Origin: Bacillota bacterium
GTDB lineage: Bacteria; Eremiobacterota; SpSt-956; JAKJGF01
Assembly (NCBI GenBank): GCA_029555925.1
Contig: JAKPQU010000029.1
Coordinates: 1 to 21,794, forward strand
Length of the DNA: 21,794 bases
Direction: 5' to 3'
Part shown: positions 7,731 to 15,547 of the stretch, piece by piece
Position numbering within the stretch: position 1 is the stretch's first letter
Layout of the letters: the number at the start of each line of letters is the position of its first letter
The notes under the pieces: model-generated
Told to the model about the DNA's origin: nothing
The model's database searches: none
Seen by the model: the letters and a program-made list of their open reading frames with translations, nothing else
Program-made: the position numbers and the translations under genes

Positions 7731-9599
7731 ATGTTTCAACATATTTTTATGCATGCAGGTATTGCCATGGTACTTATTGATAAAGATGGCTATATACTGG
7801 ATGTTAATCTCATTATAAATGAAACGATGACTTATAAGAGAGAAGACCTGCTTGGAAAACATTTCTCCGAGTTTATTCACCATGAAGATTTACCTGAGAG
7901 TTTGAGATGGTTTGAAGAAATTATTTCACAGAAAATTACCCATTCACCGCCTCTGGAAAAACGTTATATAAAAAAAGACGGAACCTTTGCATGGGGACGC
8001 AATATTTACTCGGCAGTCGATGTCTCGGATGGAAATGTGCAGTTAATTGTCAGTACAATACAGAATATTGAGCAGCAAAAACGGGCCGAAGAAGAATTAC
8101 AGGGGACAAAAGATTTTCTGGATAAAATCATTAACTCTGTTGCGGACCCTATATTTGTAAAAGACAGCCATCACAGGTGGATAGTTGTAAATGATGCCTA
8201 CTGCACACTTGTAGGACGGACCCGTGAAGAATTAATCGGCAAATCTGATTATGATTTTTTTGCAAAATCCGAGGCTGATGTATTCTGGGAAAAAGATGAA
8301 CTTGTTCTTAAAACAAAAGAAGAAAATTATAATGAAGAAGATTTTACCGATGCCGGTGGCGCCTATCATCTTATAGCTACCAAGAAAAAATGTTATACAG
8401 ATAAAAAAGGACAGGATTTTATCGTAGGAATTATAAGGGATATTACAGAAAACAAAAAGGAAGAAAAAGAATTACTCAGGATAGAAAAGCTTGAATCTCT
8501 GGGCATACTTGCAGGAGGCATAGCACATGATTTCAATAATATATTGACTTCCATACTCGGTAATATTTCTCTTGCAGAACTGATGGTCGATAGTGATGAG
8601 AAAGACTCGATCAGAGAATTACTTACTATGGCCCAGGAGGCATCTCTTCGCGCCAGAGATTTAACCAGGCAGTTACTTACTTTTTCCAGAGGCGGAGCAC
8701 CTGTAAAAAAGACCGGAACTATTACCCAGTTGTTAAAAGAAATAACCTATTTTTCTCTTCAGGGTTCAAATGTCAGATGTGAATTTAATATTCCTGCCAG
8801 TATCTGGAATGTTGAAATGGATGAGGAACAGATAAGTCAGGCAGTGCAAAATCTGGTCATAAATGCGGATCAGGCCATGCCGGAAGGTGGTATAATCAGA
8901 ATATTTGCAGAAAATGTATATATAGAAGAAACAAATGAATTGCCCCTGAAAACCGGCAGATATGTTAAAATTTCCGTAAAGGATCATGGCCCGGGTATAG
9001 CCAGAGAATATCTGACAAAGATATTTGACCCATATTTTACTACAAAACAAAAAGGAAGCGGACTCGGCCTGGCAACAACTTACTCTATAATAAAACGTCA
9101 TCATGGACATATTACGGTGGAATCCAGAACCGGAGAAGGAACAACTTTTTCTTTCTTTCTTCCTGCATCTGAAAAAGATTTTGAAGTGGAAGAAATTAAA
9201 CATCCTTTAAAGAGTCATGGTAAGATTCTTGTAATGGATGATGATGAAATGATAGGGCGTCTTATGCCTTTATTGTTACCCAGGCTCGGTTATGAAGTTG
9301 AACTGGCGGCAGACGGAACAGAAGCAATTGCATTATATGAAAAAGCCAGATATACTGATAAGCCTTTTGACCTGGTAATAATGGATTTAACCATACCGGG
9401 CGGCATGGGCGGAAAAGAAGCTATAGAAAAGCTTCTTGCCATGGACCCGTCGGTAAAAGCAATTGTATCAAGCGGTTATTCCAATGACCCGGTAATGGCA
9501 GATTACAGAGACTATGGTTTTAAATCAGTTATTACAAAACCTTATAATGTAAATAATCTCGGTGAGATATTATATAAGGTGTTGCATGAAACGGCGTGA
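7731..9599 (+). CDS. PAS-PAS hybrid histidine kinase with receiver domain
   Basis: The 622-residue cytoplasmic protein has two PAS/PAC units (about 1-120 and 125-245), a HisKA domain with GGIAHDFNN (phospho-acceptor H266), an ATPase domain (N-box NLVINAD with N374 and N378, DHGPGI at 418-423, GSGLGLATTYSII near 442-454) and a C-terminal receiver (acidic DDD 503-505, phospho-acceptor D552 in IMDLT, K603 in ITKPY). No membrane span is visible, so it should sense a soluble signal. It is alone in its unit; no response regulator or output gene is adjacent. The start is uncertain: ATG 7731 has only AAGAG nearby, and the first PAS begins at once, so a non-ATG start slightly upstream is possible. The TGA stop (9597-9599) lies inside the first heptad of the 17-heptad array. 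Confidence 0.93.
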   Translation: MFQHIFMHAGIAMVLIDKDGYILDVNLIINETMTYKREDLLGKHFSEFIHHEDLPESLRWFEEIISQKITHSPPLEKRYIKKDGTFAWGRNIYSAVDVSDGNVQLIVSTIQNIEQQKRAEEELQGTKDFLDKIINSVADPIFVKDSHHRWIVVNDAYCTLVGRTREELIGKSDYDFFAKSEADVFWEKDELVLKTKEENYNEEDFTDAGGAYHLIATKKKCYTDKKGQDFIVGIIRDITENKKEEKELLRIEKLESLGILAGGIAHDFNNILTSILGNISLAELMVDSDEKDSIRELLTMAQEASLRARDLTRQLLTFSRGGAPVKKTGTITQLLKEITYFSLQGSNVRCEFNIPASIWNVEMDEEQISQAVQNLVINADQAMPEGGIIRIFAENVYIEETNELPLKTGRYVKISVKDHGPGIAREYLTKIFDPYFTTKQKGSGLGLATTYSIIKRHHGHITVESRTGEGTTFSFFLPASEKDFEVEEIKHPLKSHGKILVMDDDEMIGRLMPLLLPRLGYEVELAADGTEAIALYEKARYTDKPFDLVIMDLTIPGGMGGKEAIEKLLAMDPSVKAIVSSGYSNDPVMADYRDYGFKSVITKPYNVNNLGEILYKVLHETA

Positions 9600-9714
9600 C
9601 GGGTGACGCATGACGGGTGGTTCGTGATGCGTGATACTATAATCGTGACGCGTAACGCGTAAAATTCACCCTTCACTCTTCACCCTTCACCCTTCACGAC
9701 TCATGACTCACGAC
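9596..9714. repeat. Seventeen-heptad array joining two convergent genes
   Basis: Starting at 9596, 17 successive 7-bp steps stay in register to 9714: GTGACGG, GTGACGC, ATGACGG and relatives to 9658, then TCACCCT, TCACTCT, TCACCCT, TCACGAC, TCATGAC, TCACGAC. The switch from GTRA to TCAC occurs at about 9665 without a phase change. The stop of the hybrid kinase (9597-9599) and the stop plus last codons (SHES) of the amylase (9694-9714) lie inside it. Confidence 0.93.
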
Positions 9715-11556
9715 AAGACATTGATAGGGCTCAAGTTCCCTCTGAAAGAATCCCTCCTCGATTTTACATATTTCTTCCGAGAAAAATTCCTTATAGGCTC
9801 CCTCTGTTTTTCCAACCTGCCACAGAGGAATTTTTACGAATTTTTTTTGATTGCTGTTATTTATAATAACAAATATTAACGTATCGCCAAAAATTCTTGC
9901 ATAGGAAAAGATTTCGTCTTCATCGTGAAGTATTTTAAACCCTCCTTTTTTTAATACAGAAGAGGATTTGCGCAGTTTAATAAGTTTCTTATAAAGAGTC
10001 ATTATGTCATGATCCCACAGATTTTCGTTCCATTCCATACATTTACGGACTTCATATTCCTTTATGCCCTTCATGCCTGTTTCATCACCGTAATAAATAC
10101 AGGGCACGCCGGGCCAGGTGAAAAGTAATACAAGACCAATTCTGAATTTATGAAGATCTTCTCCTACAAGAGAGTAAAATCTTGGCAGGTCATGACAGTC
10201 AAGCAGGTTGAACATAGAGAGTTTTACATCAAAAGGAAGAAGAGACATGAAATTCTCTATGTTCCGGGAAAGATCTTTAGATGTAAAATTTATCTGTCTG
10301 AACTCTTTTTTAAATCTCTCTTTTTTTGTAAGCCATTTAAGGACAGGAAAGAGAAAACCCTGGTAATTCATTGTTCCATCAAGCATATCACCCTGAAGAA
10401 GTTCTGAGGGGTCAAAAAAATGTTCTCCCATTATATAAGAATCTGCTTTCATATCTTTACAGGATTTTCTCATTTCCCTGTAAATGTCTCTAAAGCCCTG
10501 GTAATCATCCTGCCGGCCGAGCATATTTGCCACATCCAGACGCCATCCGTCTATATTATAGGGACTATTCATCCAGAAATTCATAACAGAAGAAGGAGAT
10601 TTATAGATTTCCTGCCTCAGCCTGTCGGATTTATAATTAAGTTTCGGCAGTGTTTTGACTCCGAGCCATGCATGGTAATCGTCTTTTCTGTCGTAAAAGG
10701 TAAAATATTCCCTGTAAGGAGATGACCGGTCTTTATATGCTCCCGTATTATCAGGGTAAAATCCCGATTTGTTAAACCAGTAATGGGAAATGCCTGTATG
10801 GTTGAATACTCCGTCAAGTATTATTTTAATCCCATTTTCATGGAGAAGGCAGACAAGTTCCGCAAATTCTTCGTTTGTCCCTATATGAGGATCTATAAGT
10901 TTATAATCCTGAGTGTCATATTTATGGTTTGAAGGAGACAGAAAAACAGGATTCAGATAAATAGCATTTATACCCAGTTCTTTAAGATATGGTATTTTCT
11001 CTTTTATCCCTGCAAGGTCTCCTCCGAAGAAATCCATATGCCCTCCATGGTGATAATCTTTCGGATCTTCCCCCCAGGAACAGGCTTTTGTACTTTTCCC
11101 GCAATAAGTATATTCTCCGTTCTTTACGTTGGTAGAAGGGTTCCCGTCACAGAACCTGTCGGGAAATATCTGATAAAATACGCTTTCTGTAACCCATTCT
11201 GGTGTCTTAAAATTTCTTATGAATTTGAAATCCGTAATATCAGGAGGAACAGCTCTACTCAACCCCTTTTGCGAAAACCAGAACATATCATTTTTACAAA
11301 AAATGAGAAATCTGTAATTAATAAAATCACATTTTACATCAATCTTACCTGTATAAAGATCAAAAAAGCCATCTCTCCCGGTTTTTTTCATTTCCGTCAG
11401 TTTCTGTTCTCCGTCGGGAGAGGTTCTGACATATACTTCTTCTATATCTTCATTTCTATGGACAACAAGTTTTATCTGAAGTTTATTCTCAGAATATTTA
11501 AGGAATTTTTCCGAGCCGTCTGTATATAAAGTCTTCTTCCAGTCAAAGTCAGTCAT
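9694..11556 (-). CDS. GH13 neopullulanase/cyclomaltodextrinase-like amylase
   Basis: The 620-residue protein lacks a signal peptide, so it should hydrolyse maltodextrins or cyclodextrins in the cytoplasm. An N-terminal beta-rich domain (about 20-115, CBM34-like) precedes the GH13 barrel. Visible motifs: VFYQIFPDRF (126-135), LNPVF (201-205), DGVFNH (248-253), GWRLDVAN (337-344, nucleophile D341), E378 in IMGEHF as general acid and LLDCHD (451-456, D456). The pattern fits subfamily GH13_20. The ATG at 11556 overlaps the end of the butyrate kinase gene by 8 bp (ATGACTGA), so the two are translationally coupled. The last residues SHES and the TGA are encoded by the heptad array, so the native C-terminus may have been replaced. 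Substrate choice cannot be read from sequence alone. Confidence 0.93.
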   Translation of the reverse strand: MTDFDWKKTLYTDGSEKFLKYSENKLQIKLVVHRNEDIEEVYVRTSPDGEQKLTEMKKTGRDGFFDLYTGKIDVKCDFINYRFLIFCKNDMFWFSQKGLSRAVPPDITDFKFIRNFKTPEWVTESVFYQIFPDRFCDGNPSTNVKNGEYTYCGKSTKACSWGEDPKDYHHGGHMDFFGGDLAGIKEKIPYLKELGINAIYLNPVFLSPSNHKYDTQDYKLIDPHIGTNEEFAELVCLLHENGIKIILDGVFNHTGISHYWFNKSGFYPDNTGAYKDRSSPYREYFTFYDRKDDYHAWLGVKTLPKLNYKSDRLRQEIYKSPSSVMNFWMNSPYNIDGWRLDVANMLGRQDDYQGFRDIYREMRKSCKDMKADSYIMGEHFFDPSELLQGDMLDGTMNYQGFLFPVLKWLTKKERFKKEFRQINFTSKDLSRNIENFMSLLPFDVKLSMFNLLDCHDLPRFYSLVGEDLHKFRIGLVLLFTWPGVPCIYYGDETGMKGIKEYEVRKCMEWNENLWDHDIMTLYKKLIKLRKSSSVLKKGGFKILHDEDEIFSYARIFGDTLIFVIINNSNQKKFVKIPLWQVGKTEGAYKEFFSEEICKIEEGFFQRELEPYQCLVVSHES

Positions 11557-12673
11557 ATGATTTAACTTTCTCTTTCCCTGACAGAACTCTTTCCATAGAA
11601 GACCTCAGAGCTTCCATCTCATCACCGCCGGGTAATAGATACACTGGAGCAATCCAGCCTGTTCTTTCTTCTATTTTACCTGTTATCATTTCCGAATAGG
11701 CGAGACCTCCCGACAGGACGATTCCGTCAACTTTGCCGCAGAATATGGCAGTAAGAGCGCATATCTCTTTTGAAATCTGATAGGCCATTGCTTCAATCAG
11801 CAGTTTTGCTTTTTCCTGTGTAATATCAGGTTTTATTTTTTTTCTGTCTTCTTCTGAAAGTTCTTTCCCGGAAGCAAAGTCTTCCAGTATTTTCATATCA
11901 GATGTTCCCGTATAGGCAACCATGCCACCTTTACCCTTGATCATAAGTTTTATATCCTGGAAGCTGTATTTACCTGAAAAACAGAGTTTTGCAAGCCCTC
12001 CTGTAGGTACGCCTCCCGATCTCTGAGGAGTAAATGGGCCGTCTCCGTCAAGGGCATTATTTACATCTACCACTCTGCCCTGTTTATGGGCACCCACACT
12101 TATGCCTCCACCCATATGGGCAATGATAAGATTTATATCCTTATACTCTTTATTCAGTTTTTGGGCCGTAAGATGGGCGACTCTTCTTTGATTGAGACAG
12201 TGGAATATACAGATCCTGGGGTTTTCAGGCATGCCGGAAAAACGTGCAAAATCAACCATTTCATCCACTGTAGTCGGATCTGCTAGATGAGCCTTCAATC
12301 CTATTTCCTGTGCTATAGAATCTCCTATAAGGGGCCCCAGGTTTGATGCATGACTGCCATAACGTTCATGTCTCAAATCATCTTTTATTGTTTCATTGAT
12401 CTCAAATACTCCTCCTTCGGTAGGTTTTAATAAGCCCCCTCTGGTAATTATGGCATCGAGATTTTTTATATCTATACCATGTTCTTTTAATTCTTTCATT
12501 ACGAAATTCTTACGAAATTCAAACTGTTCAGTAATCTTTTTCCCTTCATATGGTTCCATCTGTGCCGTGTCATATCTTACCACTTCATGAAATATTTGCT
12601 TTTCTCCTTCAAAATATGCCACTTCATCTGAAGTTGAGCCGGGATTGATAACGAGTATTTTGTAATTGTTCAT
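11549..12673 (-). CDS. buk: Butyrate kinase
   Basis: The 374-residue protein belongs to the acetokinase family and matches butyrate kinase: NPGSTSDEVA (11-20), the glycine-rich AHMGGGISVGAH (about 184-195), DGDGPFTPQRSGG (about 208-220), and LSGGLAYSEMI (about 317-327) near the C-terminus. It makes ATP and butyrate from butyryl phosphate (or the branched-chain analogue) in fermentation. AAGGTGAT precedes the ATG at 12673. The usual partner, phosphotransbutyrylase (ptb), is not in the window; the downstream partner is instead an amylase, overlapping by 8 bp. Promoter TTTACA-N17-TATATT at 12770-12798 would give a leader of about 90 bases that includes the heptad array. A branched-chain-specific kinase is the main alternative. 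Confidence 0.93.
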   Translation of the reverse strand: MNNYKILVINPGSTSDEVAYFEGEKQIFHEVVRYDTAQMEPYEGKKITEQFEFRKNFVMKELKEHGIDIKNLDAIITRGGLLKPTEGGVFEINETIKDDLRHERYGSHASNLGPLIGDSIAQEIGLKAHLADPTTVDEMVDFARFSGMPENPRICIFHCLNQRRVAHLTAQKLNKEYKDINLIIAHMGGGISVGAHKQGRVVDVNNALDGDGPFTPQRSGGVPTGGLAKLCFSGKYSFQDIKLMIKGKGGMVAYTGTSDMKILEDFASGKELSEEDRKKIKPDITQEKAKLLIEAMAYQISKEICALTAIFCGKVDGIVLSGGLAYSEMITGKIEERTGWIAPVYLLPGGDEMEALRSSMERVLSGKEKVKSYD

Positions 12674-12692
12674 AATAATATCACCTTCTTGT

Positions 12693-12722
12693 CGTGACGC
12701 GTGACGCGTGACGCGTGACGCG
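12693..12722. repeat. Heptad array upstream of buk
   Basis: Four perfect GTGACGC units begin 19 bp before the buk start codon. They are transcribed if the promoter at 12770-12798 is right. Next to it (12743-12758) CGGGCAT and ATGCTCG can form a short hairpin with one G-U pair. Confidence 0.92.
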
Positions 12723-12769
12723 AGGATTATTTGCCGGGCCGGGCATAAATGCTCGTGCCGGTAAACTAT

Positions 12770-12798
12770 AATATAATCTATGAAAGGCCTGTTGTAAA
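12770..12798 (-). promoter_or_regulatory. Sigma70-like promoter for buk-amylase
   Basis: On the minus strand TTTACA, 17 bases, TATATT (-10 complement 12770-12775, -35 complement 12793-12798). Confidence 0.5.
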
Positions 12799-12868
12799 GA
12801 TATTATAGAGAAAAGAATATTATAAAAAAAACAGGAATAAAATTTTGTTATGAAGAAATATTTACAGG

Positions 12869-12962
12869 TAATTTCATGACTATCTAAATAATAACCTCGT
12901 AATGCGTAAAGCGTAATGCGCAGTGATACAACCCGTCACGCGTTACGCGTTACGCGTCACGA
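12869..12962. mobile_element. Palindromic MITE-like element, degenerate copy
   Basis: The left half (TAATTTCATGACTATC, then AATAACCTCGTAATGCGTAA) closely follows the copy at 19769-19899. An inner heptad arm at 12898-12920 and an opposite arm at 12933-12962 flank a loop ending in ACAACCC. The right terminal repeat is no longer recognisable; it would overlap the ribosome binding site region of the next gene. Confidence 0.6.
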
Positions 12963-12996
12963 CCACATAATAAAATTAACAAGGGAGGAATAATTT

Positions 12997-14022
12997 ATGA
13001 AAAAACTTTTATTTTTTACCTGTTTAATCTCTCTCATTTTATCAACTTCGATTCTTTTTGCCCAGGAAGTTACTCAGGAAATCAAGGATCAGGCTCTTGC
13101 CGATGCAAGGCAGCTAAAAGAGCTTCATAAAACATATTATGAAAGATTTAAAGGTATTCATGGCCATAATGTAATGGATCAGTATGATCTCAAGGAAGCT
13201 CAGGAAGAACTTGCAAAGATAGAGGCCCTTGAACGTGAAGTAATTCCGATAATTCAGCCTGTAGTTGCATCATTTGCGGAAAAATACGGCTCAGATACCA
13301 TGACTATTGATAACAAATATTATGATATGGGACTTAACAGAACAGAAGAAGTGGACTTTTTATCATCCAATTTCAGAGATCTCTATGATGCCCTGGGAAA
13401 CGTTCCCAAAACCAGGCAGGAAACATCGGAATATCTACGCAAATGGGCTGAAGATATGATCAGGCTTGTTGACGAAGGTTTTTATCCTGCACAGGATCGT
13501 ATAAAGAGAATGTATGAAGCAAAATCTTTCCTTGATTTTGCATGCAAGTTCGATCCGAACAATTCAAAAGCCAATACACAGCTTGCTTCTATAGACCAGA
13601 AGATAGCGGAAGTGGGAAAAAAACTCACAAAGGATATAGAGAAAAAGAAATGGGCAGGCCATATAACGAACTTTGCCGGCCCCGGCACAGCAGGAGATCT
13701 TGCGAAATCGGCTCTGGAATATTTTAAAAACGATCGTGACTGGGGTAAGAATTCAAAGAAGAAAATTACAGTAGTGGCAGTTGCAGTAAGGGGACAGTGG
13801 GAAATAGCAGAAACAAATATACTGGGACAGGTGACTCAATGGAGACTCCCCATACATCTGGCCATAACAGACGATAAATTTAAAAAGGAAAATATAGCAC
13901 AGGTCTTTGAACTGAGTATCCTCGCAAAAGAAGGATCACCTGGTGCGGCACCTAAATCACCGCCTTTCGACGGTTTCTGGGTCGGTGATAACTGGCTCAT
14001 GAGGCTTGATAAAGTCAAATAG
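12997..14022 (+). CDS. Secreted protein of unknown family
   Basis: I do not recognise this 341-residue protein. A clear signal peptide (1-22, ending ILFAQ) is followed by a charged, mostly helical region (about 25-215; DARQLKELHKTYYERF, EAQEELAKIEALEREV, NVPKTRQETSEYL) and then a more beta-like C-terminal part (about 250-341) with KKKITVVAVAVRGQWEIAE, LPIHLAITDD and FWVGDNWLMRL. There are no cysteines in the mature part except one near residue 182, no membrane spans and no catalytic motif. GGGAGGA precedes the ATG. It stands alone between the degenerate element and the PIN remnant. Location is presumably periplasmic or extracellular. Confidence 0.8.
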   Translation: MKKLLFFTCLISLILSTSILFAQEVTQEIKDQALADARQLKELHKTYYERFKGIHGHNVMDQYDLKEAQEELAKIEALEREVIPIIQPVVASFAEKYGSDTMTIDNKYYDMGLNRTEEVDFLSSNFRDLYDALGNVPKTRQETSEYLRKWAEDMIRLVDEGFYPAQDRIKRMYEAKSFLDFACKFDPNNSKANTQLASIDQKIAEVGKKLTKDIEKKKWAGHITNFAGPGTAGDLAKSALEYFKNDRDWGKNSKKKITVVAVAVRGQWEIAETNILGQVTQWRLPIHLAITDDKFKKENIAQVFELSILAKEGSPGAAPKSPPFDGFWVGDNWLMRLDKVK

Positions 14023-14045
14023 GGGCAAACACAGAGGTTTGACAC

Positions 14046-14087
14046 GTGAGTAGTGAGGGGCGATTTAAATACTTGCCTCTCACTACC
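14046..14087. repeat. Heptad-type hairpin between secreted protein and PIN remnant
   Basis: GTAGTGAGGGGC (14050-14061) and GCCTCTCACTAC (14075-14086) form an 11-of-12 inverted repeat around an AT-rich loop. Left units GTGAGTA and GTGAGGG follow the 7-bp pattern. The right arm includes the stop codon of the PIN remnant on the minus strand. Confidence 0.75.
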
Positions 14088-14229
14088 TTATGAACCTTAC
14101 TGTCACACTTCCGCTATTCGCTATTTTTTCAAATTCATGATAATCGGAAGTAATTATTTCCCCTTTTAAACGGCCGGCAAGAGCAATACAAAAGCAATCA
14201 GCAAGAGATATTCTGCCTTTTGCTTTATT
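14083..14229 (-). pseudogene. PIN-domain (VapC-like) toxin remnant, C-terminal part
   Basis: Read on the minus strand from 14229 to the TAG at 14083-14085, about 48 codons give ...KGRISLADCFCIALAGRLKG, then EIITSDYHEFEKIA and VTVRFIR. This is the C-terminal third of a PIN-domain ribonuclease: the conserved Asp of SLAD and of TSD (third and fourth metal-binding acids) and the DYHEFE stretch are typical of VapC toxins. An in-frame TAA (14230-14232) closes the frame upstream, and no N-terminal half (DTN-type motif) or antitoxin is found nearby, so it is a decayed fragment. The region between the secreted protein and the metallophosphoesterase holds nothing else. Confidence 0.75.
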
Positions 14230-14260
14230 TTACGGTTAAAATTAGTGAAATTCAGATTAC

Positions 14261-14306
14261 AGGAGGTGTATAATATTTGAGTTCCATTTCAGGAACGTTC
14301 AAATAA
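14261..14306 (+). promoter_or_regulatory. Strong ribosome binding site and nine-codon leader ORF
   Basis: AGGAGGTG (14261-14268) is the best ribosome binding site in the region, but it stands 8 bases before a TTG (14277) that opens a nine-codon frame (MSSISGTFK) ending in TAA at 14304-14306. That stop shares one base with the ATG of the metallophosphoesterase (TAATG). The phosphoesterase's own site is only AGGAA at 14291-14295. Translation of the gene may therefore be coupled to the leader. Confidence 0.45.
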
Positions 14307-15355
14307 TGAATTTTATGAAAAATTTTTTCGTAAAATTATTATTAATTTTATGTGTTATATTTATTTTTCATACCAGCTGTTATGCTAAAATTAAATTTGC
14401 CGTTATTTCCGACCCTCATATAAGTATGCCGGCAGACGGTGTGACAGATGATTTTAAAATGGGCATTCATTCCGTAGAATTTCTGGAAAATACCATAAAA
14501 GATGTAAATAAGATAGAAGATCTAAATTTTGTATTATTCCTGGGTGATCTTACAAAAGACGGAGAACCATGGAATGTAGATAAATTTGTAGAGATTATGT
14601 CAGACCTCAATGTTCCTTCCTATGCCATACTGGGCAATCATGATCAGAGTGTCATTACTAAGACGGGTAAAGCAGTTCTTCCCGGTGTGTCAAAGGAAAC
14701 AATAGTATGGGCCCTTCAGGGACATGGTTTCAACGGCCCTTCTCTCTGGTGGAGTGCAGATCCTGTCCCTGGCCTTCATCTCATAGCACTGGATACGAAT
14801 ATTATCGGCACATGGAGCGGATGCATATCAGAAGCACAATTAAAATGGCTTGAAAGGGATCTTTCATCTCATAAAGATATATTTACCATAGTGATAGGTC
14901 ATCACAGCATAATTCCTTTCAGTAAAGAAGAGAAAGAGACTGAACAATGGAAATCTTTCTACATGGAAAAGGGGGATAAATTGCTTGATTTATTTGATAC
15001 ATATAAAAATGTATCTTTTTATCTCTCCGGCCACAGGCATGTAAGTACAAGAGGCGTTGAACATAACGGGGTCTATCATATAGTTCATCCTTCTGTCTCT
15101 ACCTATCCCATGAGATATACAGTTTACGAACTGACAGATACTCATTTAACATATGAAGTGAAAGATGTTCCTATGGATAAAGAAGCATGGGAACTTGCAA
15201 AGAAGAATTTTTTTACTTTCGGAGAGGGCTTCTGGAGAGGTGCCGGTATGACAGATACACCGGAAGGGAATAAAAAATATCTTGATTATTACGAATCCAA
15301 TGAAACACTGAAAGGAGAATTTCCTCTCAGGAAAGTGAATATTAATACAAAATAA
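14306..15355 (+). CDS. Exported calcineurin-like metallophosphoesterase
   Basis: The 349-residue protein carries a signal peptide (about 4-27, cleaved near SCYA) and then a full set of dinuclear metallophosphoesterase motifs: SDPH (35-38), GDLT (80-83), GNHD (110-113), GHH (198-200) and GHRH (242-245). It hydrolyses phosphoester bonds, possibly cyclic nucleotides, nucleotides or phospholipid headgroups; sequence does not settle the substrate. It acts outside the cytoplasm. An alternative ATG nine bases downstream (14315) would leave the signal peptide intact. It is followed by a 192-bp gap without heptads, so it need not be co-transcribed with the pentein gene. Confidence 0.9.
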   Translation: MNFMKNFFVKLLLILCVIFIFHTSCYAKIKFAVISDPHISMPADGVTDDFKMGIHSVEFLENTIKDVNKIEDLNFVLFLGDLTKDGEPWNVDKFVEIMSDLNVPSYAILGNHDQSVITKTGKAVLPGVSKETIVWALQGHGFNGPSLWWSADPVPGLHLIALDTNIIGTWSGCISEAQLKWLERDLSSHKDIFTIVIGHHSIIPFSKEEKETEQWKSFYMEKGDKLLDLFDTYKNVSFYLSGHRHVSTRGVEHNGVYHIVHPSVSTYPMRYTVYELTDTHLTYEVKDVPMDKEAWELAKKNFFTFGEGFWRGAGMTDTPEGNKKYLDYYESNETLKGEFPLRKVNINTK

Positions 15356-15423
15356 ACACCTTAAAGGCTGTCAAAAAATAACCTCATCATATTTTAAAAA
15401 AAATTAACTATATTTTATTATAA

Positions 15424-15454
15424 TTTTACAGAAATTGTAAAACTGTAGTAATAT
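15424..15454 (+). promoter_or_regulatory. Palindrome overlapping a possible promoter
   Basis: TTTTACA (15424-15430) and TGTAAAA (15436-15442) form a perfect 7-bp inverted repeat with a 5-base spacer, the size of a dimeric repressor site. It overlaps a possible -35 (TTTACA) with TAATAT as -10 after 18 bases. It could control the pentein-methyltransferase pair. Confidence 0.4.
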
Positions 15455-15547
15455 GTTAACATTTTTTTAACCTTATATCTATTGCTATTTCCTTTCAATC
15501 ATGTTAAATTTTCCATATAAACCTTCAAAAAAATGAGGATAGATATT

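Noticed and set aside
7583..7780. 65-codon plus-strand frame
   Set aside because: Much of it is translation of the heptad array (RVTRYASRVT) and it overlaps the hybrid kinase start in another frame.
8766..9203. 145-codon minus-strand frame
   Set aside because: It is antisense to the kinase core of the hybrid histidine kinase, with cysteine/phenylalanine-rich shadow composition.
6182..12962. Tandem repeats as CRISPR arrays
   Set aside because: The unit is 7 bp with no spacers of CRISPR size, arms are inverted, and no cas gene is present.
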